Part shown: positions 9,169-17,997 of the stretch, piece by piece
Numbering within the stretch: position 1 is the first letter of the stretch
Layout: the number at the start of each line of letters is the position of its first letter
Source: Streptomyces sp. PT12
GTDB lineage: Bacteria > Actinomycetota > Actinomycetes > Streptomycetales > Streptomycetaceae
DNA length: 61,431 nucleotides
Direction of reading: 5' to 3'
NCBI RefSeq assembly: GCF_003311645.1
Contig: NZ_QEST01000028.1
Span: forward strand, 1 to 61,431
The notes under the pieces: generated by a model
Told to the model about the DNA's origin: nothing
Databases searched by the model: none
What the model saw: only the letters and a program-made list of their open reading frames with translations
Program-made: the position numbers and the translations under genes

Positions 9169-10433
9169 ACACGGCACTTCCGCTGCGCCCCACGCCCCGT
9201 TTCGACCCGGCGCCGTTCGAGGCGCTGACCGTCGCGGACCTCACGGCGCGGCGCAGCGACAAGTGGACCCGTTTCCCCGGCCACATCGGCGCGGGCATCG
9301 CCGAGATGGACTTCGGCACCGCCCCCGCCGTCGAGGACGCCGTCACCGAGGCCGTCAGGTCCGGGCTGCTCGGCTACCTGCCGCGCTGGCTGTCCGGCGA
9401 CCTCGCCCGCGCCACCGCCGAGTGGCACCTGCGCCGCTACGGCTGGCCCGTCGACCCGGCGCACATACGGCCGATGCCCGACGTGCTGGAGATCCTGACC
9501 GTCGTCCTCAGCCAGTTCCACGACCGAAGCGCGCCGGTCGCCGTGCTCACACCCGCCTATATGCCGTTTCTCGCCATCCCCCGCCTGATGGGCCTGGCCA
9601 CCGTCGAGGTGCCGATGCGCGAGGAGCACACCGGCTGGTCGGTCGACGAGGCCGCGCTCGACCGAGCGCTCGCCGCCGGGGCCCGCACCCTCATCCTCTG
9701 CAACCCGCACAACCCGCTCGGCAAGGCATACACCGCCGCCGAACTGGCCCGCGTCGCCGCCCTCGCGAACCGGCACGGCGCCCGCGTCTTCTCCGACGAG
9801 ATCCACGCCCCCATCACCTTCGCCCCGAGCCGCCACGTCCCCTACGCCTCGGTGCCGGGAGCCGCGGAGCACAGCATCACCGCGGTCTCCGCCACCAAGG
9901 CGTTCAACATGCCCGGGCTCAAGTGCGCCCAGGTGATCATCCCCGACCCGGCCACCCGCGACCGCTGGGCCGAGGTCGCGCACTGGAACGAGCACAAGAC
10001 CTCGACGCTCGGCGCGCTCGCCACCGTCGCCGCCTACGACCGGGGCGAGGACTGGCTCACCGACGTCCTCGCATACCTCCGCCGCAACCTCACCCTCCTC
10101 GACGAGCTCCTGCGCCACCACGCCCCCGGCGTGCGGATGCACGTCCCCGCCGCCACCTACATCGCCTGGCTCGACTGCCGCCCGCTGCTCGCCGGGACCG
10201 GGCCGATCGCGTTGGACCGGCACTTCGGCGCGTTCGGCGTCGACCTCGTCACCGGCACCGAGTGCGGCGCGGCCGGTGCCGGATTCGTCAGGTTCAACTG
10301 CGCGATGCCCCGCCCGGTCCTCGAGCAGTCGGCCGAGCGCGTCGCCGAGGCCGTCGCCGCGCTCCATCAGCCGCAGCACGATCCGGGCCGTCCCTTCCAC
10401 CCGCTCGACGCCGCGGGGGGCGACCCGCCGTGA
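9165..10433 (+). CDS. PatB/MalY-type PLP-dependent lyase/aminotransferase
   Basis: 422-residue fold-type I PLP enzyme closest to PatB/MalY (cystathionine beta-lyase-like). Supporting segments: the N-terminal RRSDKWTRFP and AEMDFGTAP, the cofactor-contact CNPHNPLG near residue 180, SDEIHAPI near 210, and the PLP-lysine segment SATKAFNMPGLK near 240. MalY/PatB enzymes cleave the C-S bond of cystathionine or S-substituted cysteines to a thiol, pyruvate and ammonia. Its neighbours (monooxygenase, oxidase, amino acid transporter) fit an S- or N-substituted amino acid, which is inference. Start ATG overlaps the upstream stop (ATGA). Confidence 0.88.
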   Translation: MNTALPLRPTPRFDPAPFEALTVADLTARRSDKWTRFPGHIGAGIAEMDFGTAPAVEDAVTEAVRSGLLGYLPRWLSGDLARATAEWHLRRYGWPVDPAHIRPMPDVLEILTVVLSQFHDRSAPVAVLTPAYMPFLAIPRLMGLATVEVPMREEHTGWSVDEAALDRALAAGARTLILCNPHNPLGKAYTAAELARVAALANRHGARVFSDEIHAPITFAPSRHVPYASVPGAAEHSITAVSATKAFNMPGLKCAQVIIPDPATRDRWAEVAHWNEHKTSTLGALATVAAYDRGEDWLTDVLAYLRRNLTLLDELLRHHAPGVRMHVPAATYIAWLDCRPLLAGTGPIALDRHFGAFGVDLVTGTECGAAGAGFVRFNCAMPRPVLEQSAERVAEAVAALHQPQHDPGRPFHPLDAAGGDPP

Positions 10434-10445
10434 CCGGGGCCAGGC

Positions 10446-10490
10446 CCGCCAGCCCTCGGCCCTCAGCCCTCAGCCCTCAGCCCGCTCAGG
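10446..10490 (+). repeat. CCCTCAG heptamer repeat before LysR gene
   Basis: About four tandem copies of CCCTCAG (one as CCCTCGG, the last ending CCCGCTCAG) fill the 65-base gap between the PLP enzyme and the LysR gene. They sit directly upstream of the ribosome site GGGAGGAA. Copy number could alter spacing or translation of the regulator, which is speculative. Confidence 0.6.
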
Positions 10491-10498
10491 GAGGAACC

Positions 10499-11485
10499 AT
10501 GTATCCGGAACTCGACCCGAAGCTGCTGATCACCTTTCGCGCGGTCGCCATCAAGGGGTCCCTGTCCGCCGCCGCGCGTGACCTGGGCTGGACCCAGCCC
10601 GCGCTCGGCCAGCAGATGCGGCGCCTCGAACGCTCCCTCGGCACCCGACTGCTGGACCGCAGCTCCAGGGGCGTGCGGCTGACCAGGGCGGGCGAGGTGC
10701 TGCTCAAGCACGCCGACGCCGTCGTCGGGCGGCTCAGCCTCGCCGCCTACGACGTGCGCGCCGTGCTGCGGGAGCGCGACGAGGTCGTCAGGCTGGCCTC
10801 GTTCCCCTCCGCGTGCGCCGCGCTCGTCGCGCCCGTCATCGTCGACCTCTCCCGCTCAGCCGACGGCGCCGAGATCCGGCTCACCCAGAAGGAGCCGCCC
10901 GAGGCCACCCGCGCCGTGCTGCGCGGCGAGGCGGACGCCGCGCTCGTCTTCCACTACGACGACGTGCCCGAGCCGGACCCGGACCCCGGCATGGACCGCA
11001 TCAGCCTGGGCCATGACGACCTGCTCGCCCTCGTCGCGGTCGGCCATCCGCTGACCGCGGCGCCCGCCATCCGCCTCGAACAGCTCGACGCGGCCACCTG
11101 GATCAGCGGCTGCCCCCGCTGCCGCGCCCACCTGCTCACCGCCACCGCCAAGCGCGGCTTCCGCCCCGACATCCGGCACGCCACCGACGACTACATGGTG
11201 GTGCAGCAACTCGTCGCCTCGGGCGTCGGCGTCTCCCTCGTGCCGCGGCTCGCGCTGCGCGCCTACCAGCACCCCGGCGTCGCCGCACTGCCCGTCGACG
11301 CGCTGCCGCCGCGGCGCCTCTCCCTCCTGGTCCCGCACGCCAGCCAGCACCCCTTCGTCCACCGACTCGCCGACGCGCTGCGCGACGTGCTGGTGAACGC
11401 GCCCGCCGCGGCGCCGACTCCCGCCGCCCTGCGCCCCGTTCCCGCCTCCCCCGCGGACGCGCTGCCCGTCAGGAGGCCCGCGTGA
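10499..11485 (+). CDS. LysR family transcriptional regulator
   Basis: 328-residue LysR-type regulator. The winged helix-turn-helix is at residues 8-65 (FRAVAIKGSLSAAARDLG, then QQMRRLERSLGTRLLDR). The effector domain follows from about residue 90 to 300, with a short Ala/Pro-rich tail. LysR proteins usually bind a pathway metabolite and act on a divergent promoter; here the gene is inside the operon, so autoregulation and control of 6607-6919 are both possible. The start is the ATG at 10499 with GGGAGGAA upstream. Its stop overlaps the next GTG (GTGA). Confidence 0.92.
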   Translation: MYPELDPKLLITFRAVAIKGSLSAAARDLGWTQPALGQQMRRLERSLGTRLLDRSSRGVRLTRAGEVLLKHADAVVGRLSLAAYDVRAVLRERDEVVRLASFPSACAALVAPVIVDLSRSADGAEIRLTQKEPPEATRAVLRGEADAALVFHYDDVPEPDPDPGMDRISLGHDDLLALVAVGHPLTAAPAIRLEQLDAATWISGCPRCRAHLLTATAKRGFRPDIRHATDDYMVVQQLVASGVGVSLVPRLALRAYQHPGVAALPVDALPPRRLSLLVPHASQHPFVHRLADALRDVLVNAPAAAPTPAALRPVPASPADALPVRRPA

Positions 11486-12660
11486 GCGCCCCGAGCGTCG
11501 CCGTCGTCGGCGGCGGAGCCATCGGCTCCATGGCCGCCTGGCAGCTCGCCACCCGGGGCTTCGCCGTCACCGTCTACGAGCGCTACTGGCCGGGCCACAA
11601 CGAGGGCGCGGGCGGCGGCGGCACGCGGATGTTCCGCCGCGTCTACGCCGAGGGCCCCGCCTACGGCCCGCTGCTCGACGCCTCATGGCGCCTGTGGCGC
11701 CGACTCGAACGCGCCACCAACACCGACCTGCTGCACCGCACCGGAGGGCTTGCCATCGGCCCGGCCCACCACCCCGTGCTCGCCGGTGGCATCGACGACG
11801 CCGAACGGCGCGGCATCCCCTACGAACTGCTGGACGCCGACGCGCTCACCGACCGCTACCCGCAGCACACCCCGCTCGACGGCGAGATCGCGCTGTTCGA
11901 CCCCGAGGCCGGGGTGCTCCGCTCCAATCTGGCCATCCGCGCCGCCCTCGACGCGGCCGTCGCCCACGGCGCCGAGCTGCGCACCGGCACCACCGTGCAC
12001 GGCGTCGCCGACGCCCCCGGCGGCCGGGTCGAGGTCGCCACCGACACCGGCGCCGAACGCCACGACCACGCCGTCGTCGCGGGCGGCCCGTGGGCCCGCG
12101 CGCTGCTGCCCACCCTCCCGCTCAAGACCCGGGCCATCTTCCACACCTGGCACTTCGTCGATGACCGCCAGTTGCTGCGCCCCGAACGCTTCCCCATCAC
12201 GCTGCGCCGCAGCGGCCCCGACCTGTCCTACGGCGCGATGTCCGCCCTCGACGGCACCCGCGTCAAGCTCGCCCCGCACGCGGACTATCCACGGGAGGTC
12301 GAGGACGTCGACACCATGCGGCGGCATGTGCGCACCGACTGGCAACGGCGTTCCACCGCGCTCGTCCACGCGCTGCTGCCCGGCGTCAGCCCCGACCCGG
12401 TCGAGTCGCAGATCTACCCCGAGTCGTTCACGCCCGACGGCCACGCCGCGGTCGGCGCGCTGGACGCCGACGCCCGGGTCGTCGTGCTCGCGGGGTTCTC
12501 GGGGCACGGCTTCAAGCTCGCGCCCGGCTTCGGTCGCGCCGCCGCCGATCTCGTCGCCACCGGCGCGAGCGCGCTGCTGCCGCCCGAGGTCGCGCTCGAC
12601 CGCGACTTCCGCGCCCAGGTCTCCATCCGCGACCTGGTGCTCGACTCCGACCCCGCTTGA
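11482..12660 (+). CDS. FAD-dependent amine/amino acid oxidase (SolA/MSOX-like)
   Basis: 392-residue DAO-fold oxidase most like N-methyltryptophan/sarcosine oxidases. The FAD fingerprint VAVVGGGAIGSMAAWQLA lies near residues 5-22. The C-terminal family motif AGFSGHGFKLAPGFG is near residue 335. The Cys that holds FAD covalently in SolA/MSOX (in the segment before the TPD motif) is not seen: the corresponding stretch reads SQIYPESFTPDG. FAD is therefore probably non-covalent. It likely oxidises a secondary amine or amino acid imported by the adjacent transporter (inference). Starts with GTG overlapping the LysR stop. Confidence 0.87.
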   Translation: MSAPSVAVVGGGAIGSMAAWQLATRGFAVTVYERYWPGHNEGAGGGGTRMFRRVYAEGPAYGPLLDASWRLWRRLERATNTDLLHRTGGLAIGPAHHPVLAGGIDDAERRGIPYELLDADALTDRYPQHTPLDGEIALFDPEAGVLRSNLAIRAALDAAVAHGAELRTGTTVHGVADAPGGRVEVATDTGAERHDHAVVAGGPWARALLPTLPLKTRAIFHTWHFVDDRQLLRPERFPITLRRSGPDLSYGAMSALDGTRVKLAPHADYPREVEDVDTMRRHVRTDWQRRSTALVHALLPGVSPDPVESQIYPESFTPDGHAAVGALDADARVVVLAGFSGHGFKLAPGFGRAAADLVATGASALLPPEVALDRDFRAQVSIRDLVLDSDPA

Positions 12661-12705
12661 CCCCGCCCCGCCCGAACCCGACCCGCCACACCGAGGAGAA
12701 CCGCC

Positions 12706-13605
12706 GTGCACCACCACCTCAGACGGGCCCCCGCGCTCACCGCCGCCGTCGCCGCAGCCCTCGCCCTCAGCTCCTGCGCGGGGGGCGCCGACGACCCGGA
12801 CACCGGCGAATCCCCCGCTCCCGCTCCCGCCGCCGACGCCGCGCTCGCCTCGCTCGTCCCCGACGACCTGCGCGGCACAACGCTCAGCGCGGTCATCGGC
12901 GACTCCAACCCCCCGCTGTACAGCCGCACCGAGTCGGGCGACCTGACGGGCATCACCTATGACCTCGGGATCGCCGCGGCCGAGCTGCTCGGCGTCGAAC
13001 TCGACGTGCAGGCCAACTCGTTCGAGTCCTCCATACCCGGCCTCCAGTCCGGCACCTACGACGTCAGCCTGTGGGGCACCGACATCACCGAGGAGCGCAT
13101 GCGGGTCATCGACCAGGTGCCGGTCGGCCGCATCGGCTACACGTTCCTCACCCCCGAATCGGCCGAGCCGCTGGCCGACTCCATGGACGCGATCTGCGGC
13201 CTCACCGTCGCGGCCATCGCGGGGCAGACCACCATCGGGCTGCTCGACGAGCAGTCCGCGGCCTGCGAGGCCGCGGGCGCCGGGTCCGTCACCGTCTCCA
13301 CCTTCGACGACCAGGCGTCCGCCGGGCTCGCCGTCAAGTCGGGGCGCGCCGACGCCGCCACCGTCAACAGCGTCTCCGGCATCCACATCGCCGCCCAGGA
13401 CACCGAGCTCGCCCTCAGCGGGCCGACGTTCAACGAGCACCTGACCGGCATCGCCACCCCGCGCGGCTCGGGGCTCGGCGAGGCGTTCGCCGCCGCCCTC
13501 CAGCAGCTCGTCGACGACGGGGACTACGAGGAGATCATCAGCTCCTACGACGCCGACACCTTCCTCATCGACGAGATCGCCGTCAACCCGCCGACCGACG
13601 GCTGA
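12706..13605 (+). CDS. Polar amino acid ABC transporter binding lipoprotein 1
   Basis: 299-residue solute-binding lipoprotein of the polar amino acid family. A signal peptide ends in LSSC, making Cys24 the lipidated residue. The mature domain shows the family pattern of a first lobe with TYDLGIAAAELLG, then VSLWGTDITEERMRVID, and a second lobe with DQASAGLAVKSGRAD. It starts at a GTG with GAGGAGAA 7 bases before. It heads the transporter cassette (permease, ATPase, second binding protein). It is paralogous to the protein at 15559 but clearly diverged from it. Confidence 0.9.
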   Translation: MHHHLRRAPALTAAVAAALALSSCAGGADDPDTGESPAPAPAADAALASLVPDDLRGTTLSAVIGDSNPPLYSRTESGDLTGITYDLGIAAAELLGVELDVQANSFESSIPGLQSGTYDVSLWGTDITEERMRVIDQVPVGRIGYTFLTPESAEPLADSMDAICGLTVAAIAGQTTIGLLDEQSAACEAAGAGSVTVSTFDDQASAGLAVKSGRADAATVNSVSGIHIAAQDTELALSGPTFNEHLTGIATPRGSGLGEAFAAALQQLVDDGDYEEIISSYDADTFLIDEIAVNPPTDG

Positions 13606-13647
13606 CCGCCACCCCGCGAACACCGCGCAGAGACGGAGGCCGAGCCG

Positions 13648-14661
13648 ATGAACGCGACGCACCGCACCCCGACCACCACGAAGACCCCGACCACCCCGAC
13701 CAGCACGACCAGCACGACCAGCGCCAGCGCCACGAAGACCCGCACCGCGCCCATCAGCCCCGAGGACTTCGCCCAGGCCGTCGCGGCCGAGCGCGCCGCG
13801 GGGGTGGTCCCCGTCCGCCACACCGGGCGCGTCGCGCTGGGCGCGCTCGCCGCCCTGGCCACCGCCCTCGCGACCGCGTCGGTGGCCCGCAACCCGTCGT
13901 TCCAGTGGGGCACCGTGGGCGACTACCTGTTCAGCTCCCGCATCATCGACGGGCTGATCCTGACCATCTGGCTCACCGCGCTCTCGGTGGCCCTGTCCTT
14001 TCTCATCGGCACCGTCCTCGCCGTGATGAGGCTGTCGGCCAATCCCGTGCTCCAGGCGATCTCCTGGGCCTACACGTGGTTCTTCCGCTCGGTGCCCCTG
14101 CTGGTCCAGCTGCTGTTCTGGTTCAACATCGGCTACCTGTACCCGCGGCTGAGCCTCGGCATCCCGTTCGGCCCGGCGTGGTTCTCGTTCGAGACCTCCG
14201 AGCTGATCAGCAGCGCCGCGGTCGCCGTCATCGGCCTGACCATCCACGAGTCGGCCTACGCCGCCGAGATCATCCGCGGCGGCATCCTGTCCGTGGACCG
14301 CGGCCAGCTCGAAGCCGCCGAGGCCCTGGGCATGCACCCGCGCCGCGTGCTTGGCCGGATCGTCCTGCCCCAAGCCATGCGCGTCATCCTGCCACCCGCA
14401 GGCAGCCTCCTCATCAGCACCCTCAAGTCCACCTCGATGGTCAGCGTCATCGCCGTCACCGACCTGCTCTACGCGGCCCAGCTGATCTACAACCAGAACT
14501 TCCTCGTCATCCCGCTGCTCATGGTCGCCACCGTCTGGTACCTGGTCATGACCAGCCTTCTGTCGATCGCGCAGCACTTCGTCGAGAAGCGGTACGCGCG
14601 CGGCTTCGCGCGGACATCCGGCCGCGGACCGGCGCCCGTCCCGAAGCCCGACTCCCTGTGA
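13648..14661 (+). CDS. Polar amino acid ABC transporter permease
   Basis: 337-residue HisM/GlnP-type permease, about 50-80 residues longer than the core family because of a Thr/Ser/Pro/Lys-rich N-terminal extension of about 30 residues. Membrane spans follow, with [20 protein letters not shown] as the first family span. The EAA-loop [20 protein letters not shown], near residue 220, contacts the ATPase. A single permease gene suggests a homodimer. The start ATG has GGAGG upstream. Confidence 0.92.
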   Translation: MNATHRTPTTTKTPTTPTSTTSTTSASATKTRTAPISPEDFAQAVAAERAAGVVPVRHTGRVALGALAALATALATASVARNPSFQWGTVGDYLFSSRIIDGLILTIWLTALSVALSFLIGTVLAVMRLSANPVLQAISWAYTWFFRSVPLLVQLLFWFNIGYLYPRLSLGIPFGPAWFSFETSELISSAAVAVIGLTIHESAYAAEIIRGGILSVDRGQLEAAEALGMHPRRVLGRIVLPQAMRVILPPAGSLLISTLKSTSMVSVIAVTDLLYAAQLIYNQNFLVIPLLMVATVWYLVMTSLLSIAQHFVEKRYARGFARTSGRGPAPVPKPDSL

Positions 14662-14692
14662 AGCCGCCCGTTCCCCAGCGAAGGAGCCCGTC

Positions 14693-15529
14693 ATGGCAGC
14701 CGACGTCGTCCGCGAGCACCGGACCGCGCCACCGCCCGCCGAGGCGGCCTGTGCGGCGGGTGCCGCCGCAGGAGGCATCCTCATCCGCTCGCTCACCAAG
14801 AGCTTCGGCGGCGGCCCCCGCGTGCTCGACGGCATCGATCTCACCGTCGAACGCGGCCAGCTGATCTGCCTCGTCGGCCCGTCGGGCTCGGGCAAGAGCA
14901 CGCTGCTGCGCTGCGTGAACCTGCTGGAGTCGCCCGACTCGGGGATGGTCTGGGTCAGCGGCATGCTGATGGGCCGCCACTTCGACGGCCGCACGGTCCG
15001 CGCCCTGCGGCCGTCCGAGTACCGGCGGCAGCAGTCGAGGATCGGCATGATCTTCCAGCAGTTCAACCTCTTCCCGCACCTGACCGTGCGGGAGAACATC
15101 ATCGAGGCGCCGGTCTCGGTCCGCGGCGTCCCGCGCGCCGACGCGATCGCCCGCGCCGACGAGCTGGTGGCCCGCGTCGGCCTAGCGGGCCGCGAACGGG
15201 CCTACCCGCGCGAGCTGTCGGGCGGCCAGCAGCAGCGCATCGCCATCGCCCGCGCCCTGGCGATGGACCCCGATGTGCTGCTGTGCGACGAGCCGACCAG
15301 CGCGCTCGACCCCGAGCTCGTCGGCGAGGTGCTGAACGTCCTGCGCGACCTGGCCGCGAGCGGCATGACCATGGTCGTGGTCACCCACGAGATGGCGTTC
15401 GCCCGTGAGGTCGCCGACCGCGTGGTCTTCATGGCCGAGGGCCGGATCGTCGAAGAGGGCACCCCCGATGAGATGTTCTCCCGCCCCCGCGAGGAGCGGA
15501 CCCGCACCTTCCTGCGCCGGGTCCTGTGA
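14693..15529 (+). CDS. Polar amino acid ABC transporter ATPase
   Basis: 278-residue GlnQ/HisP-type ATPase. Walker [10 protein letters not shown] lies near residues 62-70, the Q-loop in [11 protein letters not shown], the signature LSGGQQQR near 175, Walker [13 protein letters not shown], and the switch His in VVTHEMAF. An N-terminal extension of about 25 residues precedes the first strand. It powers the permease at 13648, with either binding protein. The stop overlaps the first possible start of the following lipoprotein frame. Confidence 0.94.
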   Translation: MAADVVREHRTAPPPAEAACAAGAAAGGILIRSLTKSFGGGPRVLDGIDLTVERGQLICLVGPSGSGKSTLLRCVNLLESPDSGMVWVSGMLMGRHFDGRTVRALRPSEYRRQQSRIGMIFQQFNLFPHLTVRENIIEAPVSVRGVPRADAIARADELVARVGLAGRERAYPRELSGGQQQRIAIARALAMDPDVLLCDEPTSALDPELVGEVLNVLRDLAASGMTMVVVTHEMAFAREVADRVVFMAEGRIVEEGTPDEMFSRPREERTRTFLRRVL

Positions 15530-15558
15530 CCCGGCGCACCCCTCACCCTGGAGCGACC

Positions 15559-16428
15559 ATGCGCCACACCCGCCCCCGCAGCGCCCTCCCCCTCGCGGCC
15601 CTCGCTGCCGCCGCACTGACCCTGTCCGCCTGCGGGGCGGACGACGCCCCCGAGCCCGCGGCCGACGCGGACACCCGCGAGGGCGAGCTGGCCGGTCAAC
15701 GGTTCACCGTGGCCGTCCAGAGCGCCTGGCCACCCATCGGCTTCCTCGACGAGGACGGCGAACTCACCGGCGTCGCCCTCGACGTGGCCGCCGAGCTGTC
15801 CGAACGCCTCGGCATCGAGTTCGCGTTCGAGAAGCCCGCGTTCGCCGACATGATCCCCGGCGTGCAGTCGGGCAGGTACGACTTCGGCCTGTGGGGGGCC
15901 GATGTCACCGCGGAGCGCCTGGAGATCGTCGACCAGCTCTCCTGGATGGTCAGCGGCTACTACCTCCAGGCCCCCGACGGCACCGACCACCGGGCGGGGG
16001 ATGACCTGTCCGGCATCTGCGGCCTCGACGTCGCGCTGGTGAACGGCCAGACCACCGAGCCCGCGCTCCGCGCCGCGTCCGAGGAGTGCGCCGCGAACGG
16101 CGATCCTGAGATCGGCATTCTGACCTTCCCCGACCAGCCCACCGCCGAACTGGCCGTCGAGAGCGGCAGGGCCGACCTGGCCACCGTCGGCTCACAGAGC
16201 TACGCCTACGCCTCCGAGCAGGAGCCCGGCGCCTGGCGGCTGGCGAGCGACATGATCGAGCCGCACCACAACGGCATGGTCTTCACCCGGGGCGACCCCG
16301 TCGCCCCGGTGATCGCCGACGCGCTCAACGCCATGATCGCCGACGGCACCTACGCCGCCATCCTCGAGCGGTGGAACGTCACCGACTCCGCCGTGGATGA
16401 GGCCATCCTCAACCCCGAGCTCCCCTGA
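15559..16428 (+). CDS. Polar amino acid ABC transporter binding lipoprotein 2
   Basis: 289-residue binding lipoprotein, second in the cassette. The chosen ATG at 15559 has GGAG upstream and gives a proper signal peptide ending LSAC (Cys25); an upstream in-frame start would add 11 residues without signal character. The mature part has ALDVAAELSERLG and FGLWGADVTAERLEIVDQ, close in pattern to binding protein 1. Two binding proteins with one permease suggests a widened substrate range, by inference. The cassette ends here. Confidence 0.9.
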   Translation: MRHTRPRSALPLAALAAAALTLSACGADDAPEPAADADTREGELAGQRFTVAVQSAWPPIGFLDEDGELTGVALDVAAELSERLGIEFAFEKPAFADMIPGVQSGRYDFGLWGADVTAERLEIVDQLSWMVSGYYLQAPDGTDHRAGDDLSGICGLDVALVNGQTTEPALRAASEECAANGDPEIGILTFPDQPTAELAVESGRADLATVGSQSYAYASEQEPGAWRLASDMIEPHHNGMVFTRGDPVAPVIADALNAMIADGTYAAILERWNVTDSAVDEAILNPELP

Positions 16429-16505
16429 GACGCCCGCCCTCGGTGGCGCCCCGGCAGGGTCGGCCCCGCCCTGGCCGGCGGGGGGCCCGCCCGTCGGCGC
16501 GTACG

Positions 16506-16925
16506 ATGGCCCTCGTGTCAGCGCTGCGTTCCCCGGTCGTCACGCCCGTCAGGGCGCGCACGGGATGGGCGCTGCTGACGCTGGCCGTTCTCCTCGGCCT
16601 GGTCGCCATGCACGGGCTCGCGCCCGGCACCGCGGCGCCGTTCACGGGGTCGGCGGCCGGCCACGGGGCGACGGCTTCGGCCCCGGCCATGGGCGTTCAG
16701 GCCGACGGCGAGCACGCGCACCCGGGGCCGGGCGGCCACGCGGAGCACGCCGACGCACAGTGCGCCGCGGGCGGCGTGGGCGGCGCCCCAGCGCTCGGCG
16801 CCCCGCAGCACGCCGCGCCGTCGTCCCCCGTCGTATGCCCCACGCCCACGCGCGTGCTCGTCGACCCGCGCGGCGGGGGACGCGCCCCTCCCTCGTTGAG
16901 CGCCCTGCAACTCCTGCGCATATAG
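16506..16925 (+). CDS. DUF6153-like small secreted or membrane protein
   Basis: About 139 residues from the ATG at 16506; a GTG three codons later is an alternative. One N-terminal membrane span (TGWALLTLAVLLGLVAMHGLA) is followed by a His/Gly/Ala-rich region with HAHPGPGGHAEHADAQC and two further Cys. This layout and the DUF305 gene immediately downstream match the DUF6153 family of actinomycetes. The His-rich part suggests metal binding, but the function is unproven. Confidence 0.65.
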   Translation: MALVSALRSPVVTPVRARTGWALLTLAVLLGLVAMHGLAPGTAAPFTGSAAGHGATASAPAMGVQADGEHAHPGPGGHAEHADAQCAAGGVGGAPALGAPQHAAPSSPVVCPTPTRVLVDPRGGGRAPPSLSALQLLRI

Positions 16926-17009
16926 GCGCGCCAGCGGCGCGGCCAGCCAACGGCCGCGACCGCCGTCAGGCACGTCCGTATCCACCTTCACGCAGGAAGT
17001 CGCACGACC

Positions 17010-17651
17010 ATGAGCACCAAGCGTTTCCACCGATCTCCCCTGCGCCTGGCCGCCGTCGCGGCGAGCGCCACGGCCGCGGCGCTGCTGCTGACCGGCTGCG
17101 GGGGCGACGACGGCGACCAGGGCCACGGGGAGCACGGCCAGGACCGCCCCACGCCCGACGCCGCGAGCTCGGCTCCGGCCTCGAACGGCGAGCACAACGC
17201 GGCGGACGTCGCGTTCGCACAGGGCATGATCCCGCACCACCGACAGGCCGTCGACATGGCCGAACTCGCCCCCGAACAGGGCGCGTCCGACGAGGTCCTG
17301 GCGCTCGCCGAGCGGATCAGGGCCGCGCAGGACCCGGAGATCGAGACCCTGTCGGGCTGGCTCGCCGCATGGGGCGAGCAGGTCCCCGGCGAGGGCATGG
17401 ACCACACGGGCCACGACATGGGCGGGATGATGTCGGCCCAGGAGATGGCGGAGCTTGAGAACGCCTCGGGCGCCGCCTTCGACGCCGCGTTCCTCGAGAT
17501 GATGGTCGAACACCACGAGGGCGCGGTCGAGATGGCCACCGACGAGCTGGCCGACGGCTCCTACCCGCCCGCGCTCGACTTGGCCGAGGACATCGTCGCC
17601 TCCCAGTCCGCGGAGATCGAGGAGATGAACGGCATGCTCGGCGCGCGCTGA
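17010..17651 (+). CDS. DUF305 lipoprotein
   Basis: 213-residue lipoprotein with lipobox LTGC (Cys30). Two DUF305 helical repeats are visible: FAQGMIPHHRQAVDMA near residues 70-85 and FLEMMVEHHEGAVEMA near 160-175. Between them is a Met/His-rich stretch (DHTGHDMGGMMSAQEMAE). The HH pairs and Met-rich linker suggest metal, perhaps copper, binding at the cell surface, an inference. It follows the DUF6153-like gene by 84 bases and ends at a strong hairpin. Confidence 0.92.
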   Translation: MSTKRFHRSPLRLAAVAASATAAALLLTGCGGDDGDQGHGEHGQDRPTPDAASSAPASNGEHNAADVAFAQGMIPHHRQAVDMAELAPEQGASDEVLALAERIRAAQDPEIETLSGWLAAWGEQVPGEGMDHTGHDMGGMMSAQEMAELENASGAAFDAAFLEMMVEHHEGAVEMATDELADGSYPPALDLAEDIVASQSAEIEEMNGMLGAR

Positions 17652-17656
17652 CACCC

Positions 17657-17702
17657 CGGGCGGCGGTCGCCGGGCTCCTCCCCCGGCGGCCGCCGACGCC
17701 CG
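17657..17702 (+). terminator. Hairpin after the DUF305 gene
   Basis: Arms 17657-17674 and 17681-17702 pair as a very GC-rich stem with a six-base CTCCTC loop and a small bulge. The hairpin begins six bases after the stop. No U-run follows, as is common in actinomycetes. Confidence 0.6.
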
Positions 17703-17976
17703 AAAGGCCCGGGACCTCAGGCCCGGCCGCGAGGACCGGGGCTATGTCCGCGTCGCCAGGGCCGTCGACGGCCCTGACCTCAGGGCCGGGCTCGCCACGG
17801 CGGCTCGGAGCGACGCCCCCTGGGCCCGGCGCCACACCGGGTATGTGCTCCGGCTCCTCGACCACCCCGAGCTGCCCAACACGCGTCATGTCCGGCGCGC
17901 CTGGACGACCGCCCACGGGTGGGGGGAAGGCGGCGGGAACGAGGGCGGGCAGGGGCACGGAAGGGAACCGGCCTGA
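17690..17976 (+). pseudogene. Coding-like remnant of unknown family
   Basis: A plus frame ending at a TGA at 17974-17976 has consistently high third-position GC. It reads through pieces such as DRGYVRVARAVDGPDLRAGL and GYVLRLLDHPELPNTRHVRR, ending in a Gly-rich tail. No suitable start codon is present: the frame runs back into the DUF305 terminator, and the only internal GTG would leave about 43 residues. I do not recognise it. It is likely the 3' part of a gene whose 5' end was lost. Confidence 0.35.
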
Positions 17977-17997
17977 GCGCCCCTCCGTCAGAGGGGC

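Noticed and set aside
8091-10400. 769-codon minus-strand frame
   Set aside because: Antisense to the flavoprotein and the PLP enzyme; repetitive Gly/Val/Ala/Glu composition and no motifs.
11683-15102. 1139-codon minus-strand frame
   Set aside because: Antisense shadow of the oxidase, binding protein, permease and ATPase genes, all with full motifs on the plus strand.
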